Of a DNA stretch of 64,000 nucleotides, positions 46,690 through 58,164 are shown piece by piece; the first letter of the stretch is position 1; the number at the start of each line of letters is the position of its first letter. A program made the translations under genes and the position numbers. This DNA comes from Salticus scenicus (lineage: Eukaryota > Arthropoda > Arachnida > Araneae > Salticidae), in the NCBI GenBank assembly GCA_963930645.1, contig OZ005648.1:152313035-152377034 (forward strand), read 5' to 3'. The notes beneath the pieces are model-generated. The model saw only the letters and a program-made list of their open reading frames with translations, did no database searches and was not told where the DNA came from.

Positions 46690-47165
46690 CGTACGTCACA
46701 CACCTACAAGTGCGGATACCATATGTACATGTTAAAACCCGAGCGTTTGTCACAAACGTGAAAATACGAACGTTCATCACACACATGAAAATGCGGACAT
46801 TCTTCACACACATGAAAATGCGGACGTCCGTCACACACATGAAAGTGCGGACGTCCATCACACACATGAAAGTGTGGACGTCCTTCACACACCTGAAAGT
46901 GCGGACGTCCTTCACACACCTGAAAGTGCGGACGTCCGTCACACACATGAAAGTGCGGACGTCCGTCACACACATGAAAGTGCGGACGTTCTTCACACAC
47001 CTGAAAGTGCGGACGTCCGTCACACACCTGAAAGTGCGGACGTCCGTCACACACCTGAAATTGCGGGCGTCCCTTACACACCTGAAATTGCGGACGTCCA
47101 TTACACACCTGAAATTGCGGACGCTCGTACCACACACACCGGAAAGTGCGTACATATGGCACACA
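46690..47165 (-). repeat. 27 bp satellite, minus-oriented array (16 units)
   Basis: On the plus strand the unit is cacacctgaaagtgcggacg plus tccgtca, the complement of the 33.2 kb consensus except at ttc/gac. Its outer units are more diverged than its inner ones. Long frames on both strands (up to 181 codons) are by-products of the period. Confidence 0.95.
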
Positions 47166-47228
47166 TCTTAAAATACGGACTTGCAGCACAGGATTTGGCC
47201 GTATTTGTGTAACGTCGAGTTGCAAAAA

Positions 47229-47263
<35 letters not shown>

Positions 47264-47950
47264 TTAGATTTAAAAATATATAAATAATCTGATGTGTCAC
47301 TCACACGACTTTCTTTTACCCTGCACTTCAATACTATAAAGATGAATTTGTGCAATTATTTCTTTTTAACTGATGTTAATAACAGGTGTAGATACAAATC
47401 AATCTCTAAAAATTAGACTTTCGTTTTCAGAGAACCTCAAAACGTGATATTATACAAAAAAGAAAAAAAAAAAAAAAACAGAGGTGAAAATAGAGCTTTT
47501 AAAAATATTTTTCTTACAGTATAGGTATGAAAAATTGATTTTCCTTCCTGAGCAATACTCGTCGGCGTAGTAAAATGCAGCAAATTAATACGCTTTTATT
47601 AATAACTTGACTTGATGTATGTAACTATTAATATATGTAATGGAATCTTGAAATTCAATTTTCAGCCACTTCCGATCGTCCGGTTGACCTAAAGTTTTGC
47701 ACACGACTTCATAATGAGTGGCAATACAATATACAAGTCCCCTCAGGGCATTTTTCAGAGGCAGATTCCAGTGGCAAACGAAAAAAATCTATAAATGTTA
47801 AACACTTGCTGCACAGGATTTGGCCGTATTTGTATAACGTCGAGAAGCGACAGATATATATTTTTTAAATGATTTAAAATTATATAAAAAATTTGGTGTG
47901 TCACTCACACGATTTTCTCTTAACCTGCATTTTAATACTATCGATTCTTG
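47166..47950 (+). repeat. Dispersed repeat R-F, two direct copies about 630 bp apart
   Basis: gcacaggatttggccgtatt then gt-taacgtcgag occurs at 47177-47216 and 47810-47846. It is followed in both by an AT-rich spacer, tgtgtcactcacacga and aatactat. A third partial copy is at 36656. (ATT)n at 47230-47262 is inside the first. Confidence 0.8.
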
Positions 47951-48689
47951 AAACTTTTTTTTTTTTTTTTTTTAATGTTAACATGTTCATTGCTAAGCTG
48001 AAAATTGGAACTTCATGCAAATAAATAAATAAATAAATAATAATAATAAATTCCTTCCCTAATTGCCAATATATAAATACTACGCTGATGCCACTATACT
48101 ATTCCGCTTAGAAACTTAACAGCGACGTCCCCGCAATAACGTGTTATCAGCTGTTTGATGAGAGCTCGCCTCACGCGATATTGCGTGATTGGCATTTAAC
48201 GTGTTATTAACAGATATATATATACAGATCACTCGCTAAATATTGAAGTTCCGTATTCAGGGCACCTTAAATTTGATATAACACAATAAACCAGAGTTGA
48301 AAATAGAATTTCGAAAAATATTTTATATACAGTATAGGTATGAAAAATTAATTTTCTTTCTTAAGAATTGATCGGGGACAGAGTAAAATGTAGCAAAATA
48401 CTGCTGTCTAATACATTCAAGGGAAAAAAGCGTTTAGTTTAATTTTTGGTAGCGTTGTATATTGTGTATAAACTATATACACATCGCGTCGTATACTTAT
48501 ATTTAGTCGTATATGAAAAACACCTAACAAAAAATGAAATACACTTCCAGAAATTTCCAGGTATAGCCTCAATGAATCCAAATACTTTGAGTAGCCCTGT
48601 AAACGAATAATGCATGATTTCCATACCACAATCTACAAAAAGATGGTTTTATGCATGTACAAAAATATTCTGATTTTGTTTAGGACAGT
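47951..48689. other. AT-rich DNA with R-G fragments
   Basis: cgtattcagggcacctta (48249) and the block tacagtataggtatgaaaaa (48328) also occur near 47420-47540. No gene. Confidence 0.5.
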
Positions 48690-49010
48690 TCATAGATATT
48701 CCACTGTACTGACCAGAAATTTCTCCCATAGACATAATAGATTTGAATTCTCTTAGATGTCTCTGTACATGAACCATTTGCTTGATCTGAACGAAAAATT
48801 TAGGATAGCATCAATATAGAATACCGAGTTTGCACTTCTGCTGCTTGTTCTTGAGACACGCACGCACACGCACATAGAAACCAAACGCTAAAAACGTCAT
48901 TTTCGGAATCAGAGAACCTAAAAACGTGTAAATCTAACAAAAACTCAATTTTGAAAATTTAACCCCAAAACCTTACTTTCTCAACCATTTCTATGAATAA
49001 GAAAAAGTAA
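48690..49010 (+). repeat. Dispersed repeat R-G, second long copy
   Basis: Same block order as 39236-39606, with a shorter ACGC microsatellite (48856-48872). Confidence 0.6.
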
Positions 49011-49146
49011 TATTATCACTGAGATTAACTGGACACTCTTCCGACGCGGACATTCCATCAGACCGTGTCAGTTTTGGTCCAGACAATATTCATGTAAACC
49101 AATAGAAATAAGTTTATTTTTATTTTATTTTATTTTATTTATTTTT

Positions 49147-49478
49147 ATTAGGACAGAGGACTATTAGTCTCAATCTACGGATTTTTACGATACCAGTTTT
49201 ACGATAGTTGGACATTTATCGAAATCGAAAATTTATCGAAAATATATTGAAAATATAATTGAATAATTTGAAAGCGATGTTATAATTTAAAGGAAAAAAT
49301 AAATAATAATAATATACCTCCTTGCTAAACTAAATTCTGCTTTTGCCAGAATTTCCTCAAAATCTTTCTTTCTTTTTCTTTTTTCTTTTTTCTTTTTTTT
49401 TTTTTTTTTTTTTTTGAAAAAAAAAGAAAAGAAAATTAATAATAATCAGTTTCGAAACGGACAGTATCGAAAAAGTTT
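49147..49478 (+). repeat. Dispersed repeat R-A, copy 2
   Basis: Direct match to 961-1232. Longer mainly through a CT-rich and T-run insertion at 49362-49416. Confidence 0.75.
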
Positions 49479-51050
49479 TTTTTTAATAATTTTGAATTAG
49501 GAAATAAAATGCGCGCGTGCAAAATGAAAAAAAAAAAAAAAAAAAAAAAAAAAACAAGATAATTAAATTTGAGTTTATTTTTTATTTATTTATTTATTTA
49601 TTTATTTTTTAAGAAGGTTCTATTAAACAGGCAAAATAAATATTAAGTCTTTTCTGAAATATCTATAAAATTTTTAGCATTTTGAAGAACGTGAAATCAT
49701 GGGAAATGCAAGCTAAGAAAACGCAATTTAAAGATTTCAAACCTGTAAAAAATATATCAAAAACCATAAGAATTGTTACCTGAACGTATATTTCATTGAA
49801 CAAAATTAACATAGTTCCATTTATAAATATTAAATGGAAATATAAACTTTTATAAGAAACCTTCAATGGTGTCAAATAAAAGGTGCCAAATCCCCCTAAC
49901 TATGGTCTCATCTTATGACATTTAAAATAAAAAGACCATTTAATTTGAAGCACATATCTATTTTTTTATTCTTACCAAAAATCCTGTTAGATGGCCTACA
50001 AATAATTCAATAATTTAATTTTTTTGAAAAAAAAAAAAAAATTCTGCTTCCAAAAACTAATTAATTAAAAGAACTTTTTTAACTATATTTTTGTGCAGTA
50101 AAAGTACGATAAAATTCGATTCTTGCCTGAAAGTATTAAAAAAAAAATACAGCTCAAGTAATAAACTGCTTATTGAGAATAATTTCAATTAATAACAATT
50201 AATTGAAAAGAACTTCATTTTTAATCTAAAATTAATGCACAGGACAGCTGTATAATTATTAATGCACATGTACCAAACTAGGCTGATTTATCTACAATCA
50301 ATATTTTAAGAAATTTGGTGCTACTTTTACTCATTTAATGGTGCTTACTAATAAAAGGCATAGAAAATTCCATGATATCTGAAAACTGTAATAAAATAAA
50401 TAAATAAATAAAATGCAAAATATTATATTTTATCAATGTGGTATAAGAATTTATTAATTCAATGGAATATAAGTAATGGCAGGATAAATGTTTACCGCCA
50501 AGAAAAGTAATTCAAACTTAATAATTCAAAAAGCTGCAGATTACACTGCGTTTTTAAAACATATAAGTTCTTTTTTTTTTTTTTTTTCTTTTGAAATAAT
50601 TAAAATAAAATTGAGAAAAATCGTGCTAAAGAAATGGAACAGCTTCAGCTCTTTGCTAAATTTGAAATTTGGGACCGAAGTAGCTCGGACGTTTCTCGCC
50701 AAGATGTTTCCTTATGCAATTGCAATAGCCATTTTAATTCATCGCTAAAATGATAACAAAGATTTAAAAGCCACCAAAGGGCTCCTATGCTAAAGCTGTA
50801 CTAAAGAAAATTTCAGAAATGAATAGAGTAACAGGTGCTAGAGACTGAAACTCAGTTACTGCATGTCTTATTATGGAAGAACAGATTAAAACAAGTCCTA
50901 TTGTACTGAATAAATTAAATTCTGTTTCATGTAGAATTTTATATCTATTACTTAAAAAACAGAAGTAGGCTAAAGAATTTTTTTTCCCTGAAATATCTTT
51001 CATTTTTTTATTTTATTTTATTTTGCTAAATACAGCTATGGTACCGCTGA
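49479..51050. other. AT-rich DNA without a recognised gene
   Basis: A26 near 49530-49553. The 86-codon frame at 50488 has no recognisable domain and crosses a T run. Confidence 0.6.
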
Positions 51051-51254
51051 AAGACGAATGTTGCCATTAATTTTAAGTTAGGTATCTACCTAACCACGGT
51101 AGATTATGCAGTCATGTATTTGGGTCGCATCCCTTTGCTGCTGGCCAAGCTTTACGTGGCGATCAGTTGTGTAAAGTCACTGAATGTTCCTCGTATAGAA
51201 GAAATTGATTGCTCAAAACTATCAGGAAATATTGGTGTAATGATGACGCATTAA
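51051..51254 (+). pseudogene. PIF1-type DNA helicase fragment (motif VI region)
   Basis: An open stretch of 67 codons ends at TAA (51252). It contains TTVDYAVMYLGR, then LAKLYVAISCVKSLNVPR and IEEIDCSKLSG. This is the C-terminal part of PIF1-like helicases, where the family usually has a TVDYAV-type start, a glycine-glutamine-x-YVALSR core with the arginine finger, then KSL and a KL-rich end. PIF1 helicases unwind DNA 5' to 3', and a PIF1 domain is part of Helitron Rep/helicase proteins. Here the finger arginine is Cys (AISCVKS) and the GQ is changed to AK, so even a full protein would probably be inactive. No motifs I-V, start or introns were found nearby. It may come from a Helitron or from a host PIF1 pseudogene. 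Confidence 0.7.
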
Positions 51255-51548
51255 ATGAAATGGCTAGATTAGATTGCGAAGACATGAAAGAAAGAATTTT
51301 GAACTAGATTCATTTTATAATTAAATTGTAAAGATGAAAGCGTCATAAGTCATAAGTTCAGTTTTGCTTTACTACTAAAACTGTTTATACTTTAATAAAA
51401 TGAAAAGACTTAAGTGTCATTAATTATAGGCTTATTTTTGTTTAAGACAAAAAAGAAATAAATGATATTTTAATAAAATGCAAAAACTTGAGTGCCATCA
51501 GTTATAGGTTAATTTTTTCTTTAAGACTAAAAAATATAAAATAAAATT
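51255..51548. repeat. Short tandem duplication, period about 76 bp
   Basis: taataaaatgaaaagactta through tttaagac at 51393-51448 recurs at 51470-51528. Otherwise AT-rich. Confidence 0.6.
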
Positions 51549-51551
51549 ATA

Positions 51552-51587
<36 letters not shown>

Positions 51588-52096
51588 AAAGAACACACTT
51601 CTATTGAAATGTGAACTAAAAACCGCAAAATAATTTATAAATTTAAAGTCTTTATTGAAGAGCGGTAAGATATCCCACAAGTCGATGTAACCTAATCTTT
51701 GAACTGAGCTTCGAATAAGAGTAAAATATTCCTAAAAATGCAGATAAATATAACTAAATTTAATGGGGGGGGGGGAAAGCATTGGGTACTCAACTTTAGT
51801 CGTCGTGAATTTTTGATGGCTAGTTATTTATAAAGACAGGGTAATTATGAAAAAGTAAATATAGAGCAACTTACGATTTTTTTCCATTAAAATAAGTTAT
51901 ATTTATCTGTATTTTTATCAATGTCTTATTCTTATTCGGAGCTTAGTTCAAAAATTACGTTACATCGAGTTATGCGATATCTTACAGCTAACCAATAAAA
52001 GCTTTAATTTTATAAATTATTTGTGCTTTTTAGTTCACATTTCAATAAAAGTATGTTCTTTAGTTGTTTTTTTTTTTTTTTTTTTTTTTTTAAGTA
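51549..52096. repeat. Foldback element with arms of about 200 nt
   Basis: The arms 51549-51765 and 51887-52096 are inverted copies: tacttaaaa plus an A run, aactaaagaacacacttcta, ttgaaatgtgaactaaaa, aatttataaa, gtaagatatc, tcgatgtaac and gataaatataact. The centre holds a G10 run. The right arm ends exactly where Helitron H1 copy 2 begins, so the Helitron seems to have inserted next to it. Confidence 0.85.
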
Positions 52097-52414
52097 CTAG
52101 GGGGCTTTGTCCCCTGCTCGCTCCGCTCACCAACCCCGAAGGAAGGCTTTGCCTCCCCCCCCCCGACTCACTTTACATATTAACATATCCCCGCCTATTC
52201 GCTTCTTTCTTTCACTGAAAAGGAATATTAATAGTGCATATTACAAGACAAAAGCAGAAAAATATTATGGAAACCCTCACATTCAATGTCAAATTTAAAT
52301 ATATAATATTTATACATGTATTTTTAATAGAAAGAAATTTATAATATCTAGACCATTTTACATTACATCTTTAGTATATGACCCTTTTTATTTCTTTTTT
52401 ACAACCTTATATCC

Positions 52415-52733
52415 GGATCGCGGTACCCCAGTCGTAGAGAGTCGAGCTCATAATTGGAAGATTGCGGGTTCGGTTCTCGAGACGGCCAAAGACGGTCGTG
52501 TACACTAATGGTGGCTGGTGCACGTGAAAATATGTCGTGGCCGCAATATCCTCCAAGTTCCCATCAAAATTATACCTCTGGAGGCCACCGAAGCAGGGGA
52601 GCCATCCCCTTCATGTAGGACCAAAGCTGCAATGGCATGTCACTGAAACATCCTCCCAGACCGTCGCCACTTATCCATAGCGCAGTAATGGTGCGACGTC
52701 AATCACAACCTACCTAATTATCTACCTACCTAC
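52415..52733 (+). repeat. tRNA-derived SINE, family 2, nested in H1 copy 2 (proximal)
   Basis: Head ggatcgcggtaccccagtcg and B-box gggttcggttc, body caaagacggtcgtgtacact, tail tacctacctaca. Counterpart of 2431-2744. Confidence 0.9.
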
Positions 52734-52845
52734 AATCAAGGACCATATTTTAATTTTTAAGTGTAAGAAAATTAATTTTCTAAAAGTAGAGAAAAAAAGT
52801 TGATATTTATATTTATTTTCTTTCTTTTTTACATCCATGGTTTCC

Positions 52846-53182
52846 GGCCGCGGTACCCTAGTTGGTAAAGCGCCGAGCACGTAATTGGAATCATAAGATT
52901 ACCTATTTGATACTCGAGCCGGTCAAAGACCGTTGTGTACATCAGTGGTGGCTGGTGCATATAAAATCTGTCGTGGCCGCAAAATCCTTCACGTTCCCAT
53001 CCACACTATACCTCTGTGGATCACCAAAGCGGGGGGGGGGGGGGGGGGGTAATCGCCAGTGGATCAAAATATTGATGTCATGTCTCCAGAACATCTCTTG
53101 GAGTGCGATCCAGACCGTCGCCAATTACCCATAGCACAGTACTGGTGCAACGTTAAATCCAACCTAACTACCTACCTACGTA
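52846..53182 (+). repeat. tRNA-derived SINE, family 2, nested in H1 copy 2 (distal)
   Basis: Head gccgcggtaccctagttggt. A short insertion separates the head from tactcgagccggtc. G19 at about 53030-53048, where the sister copy has C15. Tail ctacctacctacg. Counterpart of 2006-2327. Confidence 0.9.
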
Positions 53183-53479
53183 CAACCATAGATCATATTT
53201 AATTTTTCCATGTAAAATGACTTCAAAACAGAAGAACAACGTCACTGGGAGGAACTTTTTTCAAAATGGCAAATAGAGTACCTTCATGAATTTGTCGTTT
53301 TTGGTTAATAACTTCTTTAATTAAAATGATAGAAATTTCTAAGCAGCTGAACTGTCCTCCTATTCGGAACACATTGATACCTCTCATGACGCGAAGGACC
53401 CTGCCCTCCGATAGAAGATGCTGTCGCAGACAAAAAAAAAATTGACGCCAGTGACAGTAACATTTTTAATATATAGAGA

Positions 53480-54254
53480 TATTTTTATTAAGTATATTTT
53501 TTATGTTTAAATCGAAAAGATGTTGTCGCATAATGATATTGTGGCAAAAATAGCTGAAAATTGTCATCGCTGGTCGAAGGACACGAAGCAATAAAAAATT
53601 ACAGGGGAATTTTTTTTTCTTTTTTCAAGTTTATTTAAGAATCATTAAAAAAAAAAAAAAAAAACGCTCTTATGCAAATTTGATGTGCATTACTTCTGTG
53701 AAATTATGATTTTATATTTTCGATCTAAATCTATCAAATGTAAAATTAAAATCTGCGAATATATTTCAAATAAAAATGGATTTACATTTGTTTCTAGGCT
53801 GCATAATTCGCCTAAATGTTACGATTTGCAGCAAATCACTTACAATTTTGCATAATAAAAATTAGTCTATTACAGACTCTAAAGAGTTTATAAATACCTA
53901 AAGAAAACAGGTCCGATCCGAATCTAATACAGGACTCGAGTACTTAATTAAATTTCTTTAAAAAAAATTTTTGTGTGTATAATTTTAGTACAATGTAATC
54001 TTAATTTTTCATTCAAGTATAGAAAAACAGTACAAAATAAATAAAATATTTGCTTTAAAATATAAAGTTTAGTTTTTTAGCAACGTTCACTATGTACATT
54101 TCAATAAAAATTCAAACCATTGTACATGCCCCCCCCCTTCTTTTTTTTTAAACTTAATTTCAAATCATATTTCGAAATTTTTATCATTTTATTTTCAAAA
54201 TTATTATTATATGAATCTCAAATTAAATGATGAAAAAAGGCATTTCACAGGTGG
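53480..54254. other. AT-rich DNA without a recognised gene
   Basis: Nothing recognised. Confidence 0.6.
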
Positions 54255-54370
54255 ACTTCCTAATGATTCCTATTTCCTATTCATGGAGGTTTCGGAGAAA
54301 ATCACGGGAACCTAGAATGGCTTAGCCAATGAGCGTATAAAGCAAAACTTTTCGGTCACTGGTGGGAGTA
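54255..54370 (-). repeat. SINE family 1 fragment
   Basis: ggaggtttcggagaaaatca and tggcttagccaatgagcg match the body of family 1. The head is lost. Confidence 0.6.
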
Positions 54371-54930
54371 TATATTTTTTATAAATTGATGTTAAACATT
54401 TTCAGTATTCTTTGTCGTCTTAATAGGTTTTTCCATAAAATGTGACAATACGACCAAATTCTGAACTAGTAGTTATCTGAGAAAGAGATTTTAAGTTTTT
54501 GAAATATCATGCGTAATCAGATGTTTTAAAAGCAATAAATTTTGTATAACTTGACTGCATAGTCACTCTACTATAGCAGACATGCCAAGATACTACTAAC
54601 GAAAAATCAGTTTCATACCACAATAAAGAAAAAGTAAAACGTATCTTATTAAATTGCAGATAATTATTACAAAAGAATACATTAAAAAAATTCAGGTATT
54701 AAGATTACGGACAATCCATAATCACTTGGCATCTCTGATATAGTGTCACTTTTCTGCATTATTACATATTTTCCGGCCATTTATACATTTTATTTTATTG
54801 AATCTCCAATGAAGTTTTTCTAATCACTTTCATTTACTTCTTAAATTTATAATACCTTATGAAAGATTAAAAAAGAAATATATCTTGTTAAATAAACGAC
54901 TTTTAGTCTTTTTGTATAAGCTGACAGATA

Positions 54931-55715
54931 CATGGGTGTACAAAATCAAAGGAACAATCTGTTTTCCCATTATCTTTTACACATAATTTTCAAACAAATA
55001 AACATAGGCACATAAAAATTGAATGGCATATTTGTTATCATATCATTAATCGAATTTTATATAAGGTAAAAAGTAAGTAAAACTTAGGTAAAAATTTTCA
55101 AGTTAATTTTTTTAAAAAGAAAGGAAAATATAATGAAAAATGACCATAAGGATGCATTACAGAAAAGTGAAGACGCACATGCGATGTGTTAGATCATAAT
55201 CGTTTCTTCTTGTATTCACTTTTCTGTTTCTTTTCTTATTTTTTCCTATTTCTCTTTTTGCATGTGAATAACTTTTTAAAAAATATTCATACAAACATGA
55301 AAATTGTATAAGATGTTCATTATAAAATTATTTTTCAACATCTTTGTTATTCTGATGATTCTCATAGTTTACAAATTAGTAATTATATGTTTTCAAAACA
55401 TCCGTTATAAAAGTAAAAGTGAATTGAAAACAGAAAGAAAAGTCGGGATTAAGTTTAACATTTGCAGGCATGGGTGTCTTTTTCTATCTGCATTTCATCT
55501 TTAACACAATTTTTCTTATACTTCCCCCCCCCCCTAAAATTGTTGAATTTTTCTATTTTTTCCAAAGCTTACATTTGAGAAAAATGAATGATTATTATTT
55601 TAAAAAGAGTTGCTTATGCTAAAGTTATATAAAATTCGATTAATGATACGATAACGAACATGGCATCCAAATTTTATGTTCATATCTTTATTTCTTTAAA
55701 AATTATGCACGAAAG
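54931..55715. mobile_element. Tc1/mariner-type element, short form
   Basis: Begins after TA (54929-54930). Its left end, its interior (acataaggatgcattac-like, cttgtattcacttttctgtt, catgtgaataacttttt, cataaacatgaaa) and its right arm match the outer parts of 23524-26446 in order, without the satellite. The last 40 bp of the right end are missing. The 66-codon frame at 55304 is not a transposase. Confidence 0.8.
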
Positions 55716-55885
55716 AAGAATCATCATTATGAATTTGTTGAGGACTACCCCACCCCCTCTTAGTATATTTATAAACTACATTGTACATCGCATGTTTTTA
55801 GTAATTTTTTTCTCTTTCCTTTAAATATTCGCCCCACCTTGTTTAGTTATATTGCACTTTGTTGTTTTGTTACCTACTTAGTGTT

Positions 55886-55954
55886 GTCAAACAGGTTGCC
55901 AAATGGTCAAAACGCTAGGGGTCAATGAGGTGAAAGTCGATCCCTGGGTTTGAC
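55886..55954 (+). repeat. tRNA-like sequence, family 4
   Basis: GTCAAAC at the start pairs with GTTTGAC at the end (7 bp). The A-box region is gttgccaaatggtcaaaac and the B box agtcgatccct. At 69 nt and with a poor T arm, it is more likely a SINE head or pseudogene than a working tRNA. Confidence 0.5.
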
Positions 55955-56508
55955 GAGTGATGAGATTCAGAGATAAGAGAAAATTTTAGATAAAGATAAA
56001 ACAGAGGATTCTGATTAAGAATTTTAAAACAAGACATATGCATATGTACGTTTGTGTGTATATTTTTTACAGAAGAATTAGTTTCATAAAAAGTACGAAA
56101 TTATTATTACATAAATTGGCCATTTCTATTAGAAGGGGAAAAAAATATTGTTTCAAACGTAATCTTTATCGATTGCTTCTTTATATTTTTGTCTTTGTCT
56201 GTCTCTAACTTTTATTAAAAAGAGATAGAGAGAACTAGAATGAAATATTAACAATTGGGTGTATGGGGGTAGAAAATAATCTCTCGGAAAATTACTCTAT
56301 TACTTGACGTTTCGAGATTTTTCAACGCACAAATATTTTATATTTTTACACATGATAAATGTTGAGGTATCAATACTTCCTTTCCAAAAATGAACAAGAA
56401 CAGCAGCGAAAAAACATGCGGTGCATAGATTACAAAATATGATTACAAACACTTTGCAAGTTTTTGAGAAAAATCATTAAAAAAACCCGAAAGGCTGTAA
56501 AAATAAGT

Positions 56509-56960
56509 GCTACCTGGGTTTGAACATGGCACTTTCCATTTATCACATTTTTAGTAGATCATCTCGGCCACTAGTGGGTCTGGATGATAATGTAAAGGAA
56601 ATGAAAGGTTAAAAAATTTGTTTTATTTGATTTTTATTCGTCGATTAAGTTCATTAGTGTCAATGCACCAGTGAATTAGCTAGTACTACTAACTTTACTT
56701 GATTTTAGTTGAAGTTTAAATTTCTTAAAAGGTAATTCGTTGTTTTTGACGACTCGTAATTTTGCTCTAATGTTAATGCTTGGTTTCGTTTTCCGTTCTG
56801 AAGAAAAATGCATGTGTCAATAGGTGGATTAATGCTAATTCTTTTCAGAAATCTACCTTTGCTTGAGACACCCTCCATGCATATCTATTTAAAGGTCTTC
56901 AGGCGGATTTCGGAGAAAACTATGGAAAAACTCTAATGGTTTGGCAAACAAGCTGGCCCA
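56509..56960 (-). repeat. SINE family 1, split or two partial copies
   Basis: Minus strand head at 56580-56509 (cactagtggccgagatgatc, B box gttcaaaccca). The body words gttttctccgaaatccgcc appear at 56866-56960. They are 290 bp apart, with the body upstream on the plus strand, so they are separate copies or a rearranged one. Confidence 0.6.
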
Positions 56961-57504
56961 TGCTTAGGCAGGTGCGAAAAGTGCAGTTGCACTAGGCCGC
57001 AAAATATAAGGAGATGCAAATATATATATATATTTTCTTTTTTCCTTTAATATTACATTGTATTACTTTTTTTTTTTTTTTTTTAATTAGGCTTTTAGAA
57101 TAAAAAAAAACACTATTTAGAAATGCGATCTAAAAATATTCTTTTTTAACACTTTTCAACAAAGTGTTTACCGAAAATAGATGTTTATTCAAGTTTACTA
57201 TGGCATATTCTCTAATGAAAATGACATGAATAGAGGAAACGTTATTGTGTGCAAGAACTCACAAAAGAGTTTTCAATCATTTCATTATGGTCTATCAGAG
57301 GACATTTTTTTAAAGTATATATTAATAACTTTATACTATGTACAACATAAAGAAATTGACATAAATTATTCATATTTATAAAATGACCCACTTTTTTTTT
57401 TTTTTTTTTTTTTTTTCTTTTTTAAGAATACGACAAAGTAAGTACTTTATGATTGTTTAGAGTCTCCAAAAATTGTTCAATTACGCTATGGGATTGAATT
57501 TAGG
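56961..57504. other. AT-rich DNA without a recognised gene
   Basis: aggcaggtgcgaaaagtgca at 56970-56998 looks like a small repeat end. T runs at about 57068 and 57391-57415. The 66-codon frame at 57181 has no family resemblance. Confidence 0.5.
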
Positions 57505-57600
57505 TAAAAATGGCAGCAAAAAAAATGGCAACGGAAAGGATGGCAACCGGAAAATATGGCAATGGAAAAAATGGCAACGGAAATAATGGCAACGCTAAAA
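57505..57600. repeat. 15 bp tandem array, six units
   Basis: tggca starts at 57511, 57526, 57541, 57557, 57572 and 57587. The unit is roughly aaatggcaacggaaa. Confidence 0.85.
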
Positions 57601-58129
57601 ATTATAATAATCATTATTAATGATTAGAGTTGAAATTATTATTATTTGTTTAGAGTTGAAATAGAAATGAAATTTTACAACATGCCGTTTATCAGATTAT
57701 ATAACATTGGATGCGAAGAATTCTTTATTATTTTCTCTTATTATATGTTGTAGAAAAAAGTTTTATTTTTGTCTCCAGTTTTGGAAATTGAGTTTTTGCT
57801 AAACTTTCGCGATTTATGTTCCTTGAATCAAAATATCAGTTTTTTAGCGGTTATTTTGCACGTATTTACTTGTATGTTTGTAATCCAAACTCATTATTCT
57901 AAATATTTTTCATGTGGGGAAGTTACTTAAAATTTGTTATTGTGATCGACATATTCATTTTATGAAATGGGCTCACCCCTCCCATCCAATACACACCCAC
58001 TTTTTTTTTTTTTTTTTTTTTTTTTAACTTTTTCTTATCAATGTATTGCAGAGAAATGATTGCTTCGTCTGAAATTTTTGAAATTCAGTTTTTGCTACAC
58101 TTTAGTTTTTGCTAGTTTTAAGGTTCCCT

Positions 58130-58164
<35 letters not shown>

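Larger units (their letters stand above)
52097..53479 (-). mobile_element. Helitron-like non-autonomous element H1, copy 2
   Basis: Minus strand: TCTCTATATATTAAAAATG after a host A (T at 53480), ending in the hairpin ggggacaaagcccc and CTAG, with host T (A at 52096). It matches 1717-3076 throughout, in reverse orientation, including both nested SINEs; the flanks outside do not match. Confidence 0.87.

Noticed and set aside
46619..47225. Frames of 112-181 codons as protein genes
   Set aside because: Same cause as at 33 kb; peptides are nine-residue repeats dictated by the satellite.
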